A DNA stretch of 64,000 bases from Posidonia oceanica (Eukaryota; Streptophyta; Magnoliopsida; Alismatales; Posidoniaceae): positions 26,572,001 through 26,636,000 of the forward strand of contig JAZBRS010000039.1 in the NCBI GenBank assembly GCA_037176725.1. The letters are read 5' to 3'. Positions 54,689 to 64,000 of this stretch are shown here, piece by piece. A program made the position numbers and the translations under genes. Numbering within the stretch: position 1 is the first letter of the stretch; the number at the start of each line of letters is the position of its first letter. The notes beneath the pieces were generated by a model. It made no database searches. It saw only the letters and a list, made by a program, of their open reading frames with translations, and was not told where the DNA came from.

Positions 54689-56833
54689 ATGGCCCAGTCT
54701 GCCGGTGGGCTCCGCTTTACCGTTGATTCGGAGGGGTTTACCACTTGGGTCTCTCCGGATTTCACTTCTATTCGCTCTGTGCCCTCTATGACACCAGGAT
54801 TCGATCCTCAGGCGTCTAGGGTACTCCCTTCTGCTGCGGGTCTTTGGCAAACTTGCGCCACTCTGGATCCGGTCGTCGAATCTGTCTCGATGACCGCCCC
54901 TTGCGTTCCAGAGGCGCCTCTGACCCCTTCGTCCGGGGGATATGTCGTTCCCGACATCCCTTCTACTGCGGCGACCTTTGCTTTAGGTTCTCAATCTCTT
55001 GAGTCCGCCTCCCGGCCTGTTCTGCAATTCAGTGTTCCCACTCACGGGTCCCCTGAAGCGCGGTATCGGCACCTGATGGACCTTGCCCACACACTACAGG
55101 GTATAGCTCTATCAGTTCGACCCTCTTGCATTCCTGTTGCCCCTGAGGTTCCTTTGCGGCCTGCTGTTGCACACACTGCACCCCCGCCCAGGCCATCGCC
55201 CCAGCTACACACTGCTCCGGTGATGAGGGTGCGGCATTTGTCTCCTGCTTCCGCACAACACCATGCACTGCATTCAACTCCCTTTTCTGGTGATCAGTCT
55301 CTTGGGCTGGTTGGAGCACAGTATCCCACTGGTTCACTGCCCGGCATCGCGCCTGTGCAGCAAGTGTTGCTCCAACAATCTGCACATCGCACTACACAGC
55401 ATATTGCCCATCCATCCCCCTTGCATCAGGTTCAGAACCCAGCATACTTTCCTACCTACACTGCACGCACGCACAGATACGCCGGCCATCCCGTTGCTCC
55501 ACCAGGCGACGTTATGGTAGATCCGGAGGAGCACTTAGGTGCGACCCACTCAGCGTATGTGGTCCCTGCCCCTGTTGCCTCATCTCCTATGGCAGCCAAT
55601 CCAGACCTCATCAATGACAGGATGGACGTTCTGGAGAAAGCACTACGTCTAGTGCAGGGCAAGGACCACCAGTCTTACCAGTTTCGCGACCTTTGTCTCT
55701 TTCCCGAGGCCGCACTCCCTTCGAAGTTCCGCATCCCGATCTTCGATAAATACAATGGTAAAGGCTGCCCTATTTCGCATTTGAAAATGTACTGCGGGGA
55801 CCTTGCTCAGCTTCAGGCTGATGAAAGGCTCCTTATCCGCCTGTTTCAGAAGAGTTTGACCGGCCCCGCACTCAAGTGGTTCACTTCCCTTGACATGGTA
55901 GCGGTTCGAACTTGGACTGATCTTTCCCAGGCCTTCCTTGAGCAGTATGCTTTCAACCTCGACCTGATCCCCAAGAGGGAGGATCTTGTCGCCATCCAGC
56001 AGAGACCCCAAGAGCCATTCGGGGAGTATGTCGGTCGCTGGCGTTCCTTAGCCGCCCAAGTCAAAGATAAACCCTCTGAGGAGGATTCTATCGAGATGAT
56101 CGTTAAAGGGGCGCTGCCAGTGATTGGGACTCTGCTTTGCATTCAGCACATCACTAGTCATGCATCGCTGATTAGGGCTGGTGTCCGCGTGGAAAGCTCG
56201 CTGCAAAGTGGGCATTTCCCCGCACTTTCTGCATTGGCTAGGCAGGCCAACACCTCCAGCATTCGCCGCAGCAACAGCAACAACAGCTCCACTCCGGACC
56301 ACTCCGAACAGCTCTCCGAGTTTTGCGTCGATCTTCCCGAAGAGCCTGCCTATGCAGAGAGTCAACTAGACCCTTTTTCGCTAGAGCACGCACCTAATTT
56401 TGCACCCACTGAGCACACTGCCACCGTCGAGCCCGTGCATCACGTCGCACCCGCTCGGCAAGGACTCCACCTAGGGCAAAGACGACCTCGCCGGGCTGAA
56501 TGTCATTACACGCCTCTCCCCGGACCACTGAGTGTCATCTTCCCTCAAGTTGAGTCGCTCCTGAGGCTCCCGGCTGTCCGTCCGTCACCAAACCCCCCTC
56601 TGTGGTGGCATGATACGGATCAGTTCTGCAGTTTCCATCGGGCCACCGGGCACTCGACGGACAACTGCCTCGCTCTCCGGGATGCCGTTCAACGCCTGAT
56701 CAACCGCAGGATCATCAGCGTTGGCGAGCAGGAGCCTGCACATACACGTACACCTGCACTTGCACTTGCACGCCCTAGTATAGCCAATCCTTCCTCCGCC
56801 GGAACCTCGGGGGGTTACCCCAATCTTTTCTGA
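54689..56833 (+). CDS. gag: E3 gag, intact (714 aa)
   Basis: The ATG (context CAGCAATGGCC) is at the same place as in E1 and E2. The protein has a Pro/Ser-rich N-terminal arm, a retrotransposon gag core (about residues 312-517, MDVLEKALRLVQG to FPALSALARQ), a short Ser/Asn linker and an intact C647-x2-H650-x4-H655-x4-C660 finger. It is about 280 residues shorter than E1 gag because the Pro/Gln-rich C-terminal part is missing. There are no stops or frameshifts, unlike E1 and E2. It likely forms particles in trans with enzymes from an autonomous relative. The end is TGA 56831; no protease follows. Confidence 0.92.
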   Translation: MAQSAGGLRFTVDSEGFTTWVSPDFTSIRSVPSMTPGFDPQASRVLPSAAGLWQTCATLDPVVESVSMTAPCVPEAPLTPSSGGYVVPDIPSTAATFALGSQSLESASRPVLQFSVPTHGSPEARYRHLMDLAHTLQGIALSVRPSCIPVAPEVPLRPAVAHTAPPPRPSPQLHTAPVMRVRHLSPASAQHHALHSTPFSGDQSLGLVGAQYPTGSLPGIAPVQQVLLQQSAHRTTQHIAHPSPLHQVQNPAYFPTYTARTHRYAGHPVAPPGDVMVDPEEHLGATHSAYVVPAPVASSPMAANPDLINDRMDVLEKALRLVQGKDHQSYQFRDLCLFPEAALPSKFRIPIFDKYNGKGCPISHLKMYCGDLAQLQADERLLIRLFQKSLTGPALKWFTSLDMVAVRTWTDLSQAFLEQYAFNLDLIPKREDLVAIQQRPQEPFGEYVGRWRSLAAQVKDKPSEEDSIEMIVKGALPVIGTLLCIQHITSHASLIRAGVRVESSLQSGHFPALSALARQANTSSIRRSNSNNSSTPDHSEQLSEFCVDLPEEPAYAESQLDPFSLEHAPNFAPTEHTATVEPVHHVAPARQGLHLGQRRPRRAECHYTPLPGPLSVIFPQVESLLRLPAVRPSPNPPLWWHDTDQFCSFHRATGHSTDNCLALRDAVQRLINRRIISVGEQEPAHTRTPALALARPSIANPSSAGTSGGYPNLF

Positions 56834-57125
56834 ATCCCGCTCTGCTCTGATGGATCCTTCTGGTCCCATCGGCGCGATCCCCTTCTTCCCATCCTCCCTA
56901 TCTCGTCCGAGGGACGCTCAGAGATGCAACGGCAGCGTCGACGGCATGACCAGGTGCAGCGCCATCCAGGTAAGTCCTTCTAACCTTTGTTTTGTTCTCT
57001 GCATTGTCTTTTCTTTCCGTTTTGTTTTGTTTCGGTTTTTTGCCTTGCCTGAAAATCATAAAAAGTATAAAATTAACAAAACTCATTAAAAAACATGCAT
57101 CTCTTCTACTTCTTGCATTCATCTC
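56834..57125 (+). other. E3 post-gag segment with splice-donor-like site
   Basis: GC-rich sequence runs to CATCCAG|GTAAGT (56969|56970), a perfect plant donor consensus, after which base composition turns T-rich like an intron. No coding region is supported. This is where pol would be expected in an autonomous element. Confidence 0.4.
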
Positions 57126-57510
57126 ATGTCATCTTCGGGCTGGCACCCCAAACTGCTCGGCGAAAGGTCCGTCAACCTGACACTCTCCTCGGCTGGTCAT
57201 CCCCAGCTGAGTCCCCAGCTGATCACCCTCAGCTGAGTCCCTTGCGGGCTGGCACCCCAAACTGCTCGGCGAAAGGTCCGTCAACCTGACACTCTTCTCG
57301 GCTAGTCATCCCTAGCTGAGTCCCCAGCTGATCGCCCTCAGCTGAGTCCCTTGTGGGCTGATATCCCTAACTATTCGGCGATAGGTCCGTTAACCTGTCA
57401 TCCTCGGGCTGGCAACCCTAACTGCTCGGCGATAGGTCCGTCAACCTATCATTCGGGCTGATATCCCTAACTATTCGGCGATAGGTCCGTCAACCTATCA
57501 CCTTCCTCTG
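57126..57510 (+). repeat. E3 hairpin array 1
   Basis: Units like those of the E1 114-bp array (GGGCTGGCACCCCAAACTG, CGGCGAAAGGTCCGTCAACC) followed by shorter units GGGCTGATATCCCTAACTAT and CGATAGGTCCGTCAACCTAT. GATAGGT/ACCTATC arms with a CCGTCA loop are perfect. Confidence 0.85.
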
Positions 57511-58960
57511 CACATAGCTATCATCTCATGCATTCATCCCATCCTGTATATATCTGTCATCATGCATATCACCTTCTGCATACATGTCATTTCATGCATC
57601 CTGTAAAGCAAAAACGCCAAAAAAAAAATCAAGAAAATCAAAAAACGTAAAAATGTTTTCTCGCATTGCTGTCGGTTTTCCCCTTTATGTTTTCCTAAAC
57701 CTGAAAAACCATAAAAAATACAAAACCAATGCAAAAACCTAAAAACATGCTTGTCCCTTCCCTTCTAAAAGATACAAAACCCATAAACATTTGTATAATC
57801 AGAAACCTGGCTATGGACAAGCAAGCAGTGCCTAGAGGATGTCAAGCAGCGACAGTCTCAGGCAGGTCTCACCCGAGCAGCGCCATCTCCTGCACGTGGC
57901 CACAAAGTGAGACTGAGAGCAGAATAGAGCATCCCGCTGAGTTTCAGAACACTACAAGCAGGATCCACCTTATCAAGAGAGTCCACCGAACATGGAGAGG
58001 ACCGAAGCAGAGCGGAGCATAGCCAGAGGCTGTGAGCACACATTGCAGAGGCTGAGGGTGTACGCAGATCGGCCGAACTCTTAATGCCTCATCAGGGACT
58101 GCTACCCCAAGAGGGCGAAGTCATGCATATCCAAAAGAATAGAGATCATGTGAGCAAAAGAATATGATAACATGATATGCATGCTGAGCACAAAAGAAAA
58201 ATGAAGAAAGAAGTTGAAGAAAGAAGGCGCTCATGAGAGGAGTGATTCGGACGAGCGTCTAAGCCACCTCAGCTATCAGCATCAAGCGCCACACTGGCAA
58301 CTGCACAAGACATCATATCTGGAGGACCTGGCCCCACCCTCCGAGCGCAGCAGCACGCTCCAACCCCTGTGCAGACAACACTTATTTCCAAGAAGTCTAG
58401 ATGCAGATCCAATCACTCATGAGGGGAAAAGAAACATTATCCTGTGAGCGTCAAAAGCGGTAGTCGGTCCCCGAGGAATTAAGACAGAGGCTGTGAAGCT
58501 GCATCCAACGCTTCTGCTACCTACCTGCAGCCAAAGGCTATTCTCTGCGAAGCCAAAGCCTCATCCCGAGCCAAGAGTGAGAAAGAGAGCCACCGACCAC
58601 AACTCGGCATGACGCTGCTCGAGGATCGAGTCTTTTGAGTCAGGAAGCGCAGAAGCACCCTCTCGGCAGTTGCTTTTGAGTCCAAAGCCGCCAAAAAATG
58701 CATGCTGTAATATACTATCACCTTCTTTCCTCTCTGTTTTCGAAAACCGGAGTCAAGGATGAGCACTTTTGCCTGACCTCACTCTGCATTTTTCAAAAGT
58801 TTTGCCGCCCACCGCGTTGGGTAGGTCCTTGATGACCGGCATGTCCCTCGTTTGCCACCTCGTGATGCTACGAAGCATGCCCGTGCTGAGACCATTGCAC
58901 ACCCACCACGGGGGGTTTCCCGTTTTCTGTGTATCCATTCGCATCCCTCATTCTCTGCAT
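57511..58960 (+). other. E3 unique 3' region
   Basis: No ORF or family match is visible. There are A-rich runs (57600-57760), CATCATGCAT-type repeats (57530-57600), purine-rich sequence (58120-58240) and a GC-rich remainder. It could be filler acquired when pol was lost. Confidence 0.5.
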
Positions 58961-59840
58961 TCGGGCTGGCACCCCTAACTGCTCGGCGATAGGTCCGTTA
59001 ACCTATCATCCTCGGGCTGGCACCCCTAACTGCTCAGCGATGGGTTCGTCAACCTATCATCCATCCGCCTGTTCATCCACCCTATCATTCTGGTGCCAGG
59101 GGCGCTTCGGCTGTCCCCTGGTATCATTCTGATACTAGGGGCATCTTTTTCGGCTGCCCTATGGTATCGTCCCCCTCATCATCATTCGGGCTGGCACCCC
59201 TAACTGCCCAGCGATAGGTTCGTCAACCTATCATCCATTCATCTATCCCTCATCGCATTTCGGTGCCAGGAGCGCTTCGGCTGTCCCCTGGTATCATCCT
59301 GATACCAGGGGCATCTTGTTTGCTGCCCCTCGATGTCCCATTTCCATCCTCGTTCGGGCTGACATCCCCAACTGTCGCGGGAGCATCTCCGGACCTCTGC
59401 TGCACCTTCGGGTTCGGCATCCTGCCCCCTTTCCACCCTCACTCAGGCTGATAGCCCTAACTATCCGGCGATGAGTCCGTTAACTCCTCACTTGGGCTGA
59501 TAGCCCTAACTATCCGGTGATGAGTCCGTTAACTCCTCATTCGGGCTGATAGCCCTAACTATCCAGTGATGAGTCCGTTAACTCCTCATCTGGGCTGATA
59601 GCCCTAACTATCCGGTGATGAGTCCGTCAACTCCTCATTCGGGCTGATAGCCCTAACTATCCGGTGATGAGTCCGTCAACTCCTCATTCGGGCTGATAGC
59701 CCTAACTATCCGGTGATGAGTCCGTTAACTCCTCATCTGGGCCGATACCCCCTAATTATCCGGTGACGAGTCCGTTAACTCCTCAGCGGGCTGATAGCCC
59801 TAACTATCCGCCATAGGTCCGTTAACTTATCACCGCATTT
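58961..59840 (+). repeat. E3 hairpin array 2
   Basis: Begins with GGGCTGGCACCCCTAACTGC units and GATAGGT-CCGTTA-ACCTATC (58988-59007), includes CTGGTATCA/TGATACCAG palindromes (about 59117-59140 and 59285-59311), and ends with eight units of about 47 bp (59445-59835), each made of GATAG-CCCTAA-CTATC followed by GAGT-CCGTTA-ACTC. Confidence 0.9.
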
Positions 59841-60529
59841 CATTGTAGAGTAAATAGCATTCTGTTGCATATCATGGCATATCATCAGCATTTGCATTGC
59901 ATAACATCATATAGCTTCCTTGTGTTCTCTGTAGAGTCAGTCCTAGTATTGCATTCCATCATTGCACGGACATGGCGTGCTTGGGAATCGAACCCCTGGC
60001 TCGTGTACTGCCTAAGGTATCATCCTCGGCACCCGCATGACTTTCGCCGCTTGCCGGCCTTGGATGATACCCGCAGTAGTATGCGGCCTTGGGATCGTTT
60101 TCCTGGTTCCGTATGCCCGGCGCTCCACTGTTTATACCCTGCATTCCACTGCATAACATTGCATAACAATGCACCCTTATTGCGCTACTACTCCTCGGTG
60201 GTCCTTACACCAACTTCCGCACTTCACCTTCCCGGGCCCGCGCCCGCCACCGCATGCACATCCACAGCATATTTACTTCTCAGCACTTTACTTTCCAGCA
60301 TCTTTACTTTTCAGCACCTTTACATTCAGCCTTTACATTCAGTCTTTACATCTAGCACTTTCTTTACAGCAACTTTACATCCAACACTTTCCTTACAAGC
60401 ACTTTACTTCCAGCAATTTCCTTTCAGCACTTTACTTTTAGCACTTTACTTTCTGCTCTTGCATTGCATCTTCCACCCTCCCGCGTGCATGCACCATCTC
60501 GCTTTCCCCCAGAGGAGTACAGCGCAGTA
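59841..60529 (+). other. E3 region with paired hairpins and CAGCACTTTAC repeats
   Basis: GGTATCATCC (60016-60025) pairs with GGATGATACC (60061-60070), directly followed by CCGCA-GTAGTA-TGCGG. A short GGGAATCGAACCCC (59983-59996) resembles the T-arm of a tRNA on the minus strand but the rest of a tRNA is absent. From 60285 to 60450 a degenerate CAGCACTTTACTTTC repeat is seen. No gene. Confidence 0.6.
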
Positions 60530-60744
60530 AGCATTAGCATAAGCATACCATTTTCATACACACAGCACAGCATCCATCTGCACTGGCATCTTGCATTGCG
60601 GCAACGGGCTACGATCTTCGGTGCATCCGCCGAATAAGTAGCTCACGCCCAAAGCAACCCGCTGCTCCCGTCGGTCAGATGGGGTGTCTTGTCAACCCTG
60701 AGCAGCGGCCGCGCTCCGCTTGCCCTCGCTCAGGGAGGGGCATC
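60530..60744 (+). promoter_or_regulatory. E3 3' tail with purine tract and bulged hairpin
   Basis: Nearly identical to E1 18141-18358, with AGGGAGGGGCATC before the LTR. The outer arm AGATGGGGTG-TCTTG-TCAAC keeps its complementarity to the LTR start, and the inner CCTGAGC/GCTCAGG arms are conserved. Confidence 0.75.
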
Positions 60745-63700
60745 TGTTGACACCCCATCTTGGTAGGCCCGGACCCTTGGAGCCCTCCTGGTGATTGCTG
60801 GATCAAACCCCAACCAAACCCTAACCCTAATCCTCCTCTCTACCCTTCAAAATCAGCCTGTTTTGACCTAAACCTTTACCCCCCTTCCCAACCTCAAAAT
60901 CTAACCAAAATCCATAGGAAAACCCACCACTATCCACCCAACAAGCCTACCCAAAAACCTAGAAATTTCCAAACCTAACCTATTCCCAAAAACCATAGAA
61001 AACCTAGGTGAAACTACCCTTTTTCTACACCTTGAAATCCCTCCAAAACCTCCTTAGAATCAAACCAAAACTTTAGAACCAAGACTTCAAATCCTAGACT
61101 ACCCACTCACCAATTCTCACCCCATTCCAAGACCTTTAAGACCCTCTTTCACCCAAATTATCCTTTTCTCTCTCCGGGATTATCATTTTCTCTCTCCTCT
61201 CTCTCTCCTGATTATCATCTCTCTTTTCATCCCTTTCTTATCCTTTTTCTGGTCTGGCTGTGGGCCCCCTCTGTGCTTCTATCCTTCCTCTATCTTATCC
61301 CTATTTTTACTTAATTTTTAACACTTTTTCTGAATTTTAAAAAATCGTTTCCCTCCAACCTATCCCTTTTCCTCCTATCTCCCTCTTTTTTTCCATTTCT
61401 TTCCTCCTTCTCTTTTCCTTTTCTCCCTTTTGCAAAAATCCACAAAAACCCATAAAAATCTGTAAAACTTCAAAACATAAAATAAAAAAATCAGAATCCT
61501 AAGAAAAACAATTAAAAAACATTAAACAAGCAATTAAAAACTTAAACTTAACTAAATCAAGCTAAAAAGAAAACCAAACATGCAAACTAAAAAATGTAAA
61601 ACATATCAAAAGAAAACACTGAAAAATCAAGGAAAAAACTAAAATGAGATCTAAACCCAGCAAAAGTAAAAACCCCACTAAAAGAATTAAAAAAAAAACC
61701 CTAAAAAGAAGAATTAAAAATCAAACACTAAAACAAGTAATTAAAGAAGGCAAAAGACTTAACCTAATAAACATAAGAAAAACAAGTTAAAAACTTAATT
61801 AAAAAATAAAATAAAAACACATCTGAAAGACTTAAAAACAACCTATCAAACCAGAAAAATCCAACTAAAAACTTCAAGAAAAATCAATAAATAAAAATCA
61901 AAACATAACTTAAAAGACTCAAAAAGGAAGAAACCCTAAGAAGACTAAAACTTAAAAACCTAAAACCAACCTTGATTAATACGAAATTAAATCCTAAAAA
62001 ATCCTAATTAATATTCTAAGTGTCCAACAAGGGAAACACAATTTTTAAAATAATTTAAAAAGGGTTTAACAAACATTTAATCAAGTGAAAACCAATTAAA
62101 AGCAAAACCAAAACCCTAAAACCTTAATCAAGCCCAAAACACATTAATCAACTCAAAATGACCATTAAAAATTTTAATTAAAATCCTAATCTACAGCACA
62201 ACCCTTCTGGCATTTTTATTTATTTTTAGTTCCTTTTTATTAATTTTATTTCCCCATTCTACCCTCTCTCTCTTCCTTCTTTCCCATTTTTCTTTCCCTT
62301 TTTTTTTTTTCCTTTCCTTACTGGGCTTATCAGCCCGCTCCCTTTCTTCTCTATTTCCTTTTTCTTTTTTCTCGGCCCACAGTCCGGCCTTCCCCACCCT
62401 TCTTCTTCCTCAATCTTCCCTTGTGTTTTTTTCTTTCCCACCGATTCTCCTGCGAGCTGTGGCAACAGAGTTCCCTCCTCCATTCGAAATTCAAGCCTCC
62501 ATCATTTCAGTCTACAGCAGCTCGCCGTCTCCTCCATCTCAGCACCAAATCCGGAGCCGGTCGCCCCGTCCCCTCCGCTGCAGTAACCGCTGGCCGAGTT
62601 TGAAATCTCAGCTCGCGCCCAGCAGCAGCAGCTCCTCATTCATAAGCCTCCCGTCCTCCCTTCAATCCGGAGTGTCAGACAGAGCCGGAGTGAGAGCAAT
62701 CCAGAGCGAACCAGAGAGTGGAGAGCCATCAGACCAGAATTCCGGCAATTTCCTCCACCTGTGCGCCCCTCCTCCTTCTCCTCTTCACCTCCCAATTTCC
62801 AGAGAGAAGAGAGCAGTGAGAGTGGAGCTTGAGAGAGCCTTGGCATCCCGGAGAGAGACCTGGATCCCAGAGCAATCCCCACCCGAAGCCTTCCTCTTTC
62901 TCCCCAGAAATCTTCAGAAAAACTTCCTTCACCTTTTCCAGTAAACCAAGCCCCGTCCAAGCCTTCATCCTTCTCCCAATTCCTCCCCCAATTCCACCCA
63001 GAAACCCAGTCATCTCCCAGCATCGTTCCCCAGCCATTCCACTACCTAATCTGCCCTGAAACACCACCTGAAGTCGACTGCAACCCAACTGGACCCATCA
63101 CATAATTCCCCTCACCACAGCCCGCAGCCTCTTCCCAAACTCCACCCGGAAATCCACCAAACATCCACCTTTCCAGGCCACCTAGCAGAAAATCAAACCA
63201 TCCACCACAGACCTTAAATTCCACTACAAACACTTGAACCACCTTCTAACCAGAAATCCGATCAACTCCCAAATCCTCTCCACAGCCTCCAGAACAGCAA
63301 TCCAATCACCCAAAATCACTCCCCGAGCCTCCAGCAATCTCCCGGAAGGCTCCATCCGAGTCGACGAGCAGCAGACACCCCCCCGGCCTCCGGCTGTCAC
63401 CTGTGAACCCAAATCGGCCGAATCACCACCTGAGCTGCGAAGCTTGCGTCCGGTCGATCAGGAAACTCCAGAGGAACGTTCTGAAGCCACTCCATCCCTC
63501 GCGAGCAGCGGACGACGCCCGCAGCGACCGGACGGCCTCCACCGGCGACTGCTGAAGCCACCGACGTCGGGAGGACATCTCAGACGCGGACAACGGTAAA
63601 TCTTCCTTCCCTTAGCCTCCTCTTCCTCTTCTCTTGCTTCCCCAGCCTTTAGAATAGGTTTTCCGGCCCCCTGTTCCGTTTCGGCTCGTCGGTCCGGTCG

Positions 63701-64000
63701 TCTTCCCCGGCGACGTTCTCCGGCCTTCGCGACGTTTCGGCCAGCGGAACGCGACCCCCGTGATCCCCGGAGCTCCGCACAGACGGCAGGAGACTCCTCC
63801 GGTCTTCAGAACGCAGCTCCGCTGCGTCGAGCGGCCGGACCGAGTTCCAGAAGTCCTGCAGACCTCTGGCGAGCATTCCGGCGCGTTCCAGGCATCGTCG
63901 TCCCTTGCCGATCGTCGCCCTGCCTCCGTCATCCCCAGGAGCAGCACCTCCGCCCTCCCGCGCGTCTCCAAGCCCCTGTGCCGGCATTCATGGGCGCTGG
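60745..64000 (+). repeat. E3 3' LTR, first 3256 bp
   Basis: Matches 47539-50794 with no net length difference: telo-box (60816-60824), CT tract (61155-61225), A-rich strand (61430-62200), GC-rich segment to the window end. The 173-codon ORF at 62423 corresponds to 49216 with six residue differences, a rough 1 percent nucleotide divergence. The window ends inside it. Confidence 0.94.

Larger units (their letters stand above)
47539..64000 (+). mobile_element. E3: non-autonomous gag-only Tat element, 3' end cut by window
   Basis: LTR, primer site, leader, intact gag, about 3.9 kb of non-coding 3' region, purine tract, LTR. No protease, RT, RNase H or integrase motif is present in 56834-60744 in any frame I read. 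LTRs and 3' tail are E1-like. In the LTR parts I compared the two LTRs differ at only about 1 percent, less than E1, fitting its place as the innermost insertion. Confidence 0.93.

Noticed and set aside
59970..60045. tRNA gene on the minus strand suggested by GGGGTTCGATTCCC
   Set aside because: Only a T-arm-like segment is present; no A box, anticodon arm or proper acceptor stem can be drawn.

Overview
The window is plant nuclear DNA made almost entirely of nested LTR retrotransposons; I see no host gene, rRNA, tRNA or CRISPR array. The evidence for a flowering plant with a repeat-rich genome is the Tat-clade (Ogre/Retand-like) Ty3/gypsy coding region with a second, archaeal-type RNase H, very long LTRs (5.5-5.9 kb), 5-bp target duplications and plant-style nesting. 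The species cannot be named from the sequence.

Layout. Element E1 (1-24173) has a 5' LTR cut by the window start (1-1986), a primer site (1988-2005), a long leader, gag, protease/G-patch, RT, RNase H and integrase (3312-12085, one reading chain broken by three stops and one frameshift), an extra ORF (13607-14809) downstream of integrase, about 3.3 kb of hairpin-rich tandem arrays, a purine tract and a complete 3' LTR (18359-24173). Its full length would be about 28 kb. E1 abuts a decayed chromovirus-type gag remnant (24174-24999). Element E2 starts at 25000 (5' LTR 25000-30538) with a gag-protease chain (31857-42038) in one frame but with several stops. E2 is split by a complete solo LTR in reverse orientation (35585-41110, duplication GTATG) and a complete solo LTR in forward orientation (42039-47516, duplication GGCAG). 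After 22 bp of remaining E2 sequence comes element E3 (47539 to beyond the window end).

E3 is non-autonomous. It has a 5' LTR (47539-53395), primer site, leader and an intact 714-aa gag (54689-56833), no pol, then hairpin arrays, the same 3' tail and purine tract as E1, and a 3' LTR cut by the window end (60745-64000). By reading, the E3 LTRs, leader start and 3' tail match E1, but its gag is far more distant from E1 gag than E2 gag is, so E3 or E1 is a mosaic. The likely relation is that E1-type elements supply protease, RT, RNase H and integrase in trans, while E3 keeps the cis signals and makes its own capsid protein.

The most interesting structure is outside the proteins: (i) arrays of short inverted repeats in the 3' regions of E1 and E3 whose two arms change together; (ii) a bulged hairpin that brackets the purine tract and the first bases of the 3' LTR in both elements; (iii) a short reading frame with a good start context in all six LTR copies, ending at exactly the same distance in a splice-donor-like AG|GTANGT, with acceptor-like sites just upstream of each gag. 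These are readings by eye and need folding, alignment and RNA data.
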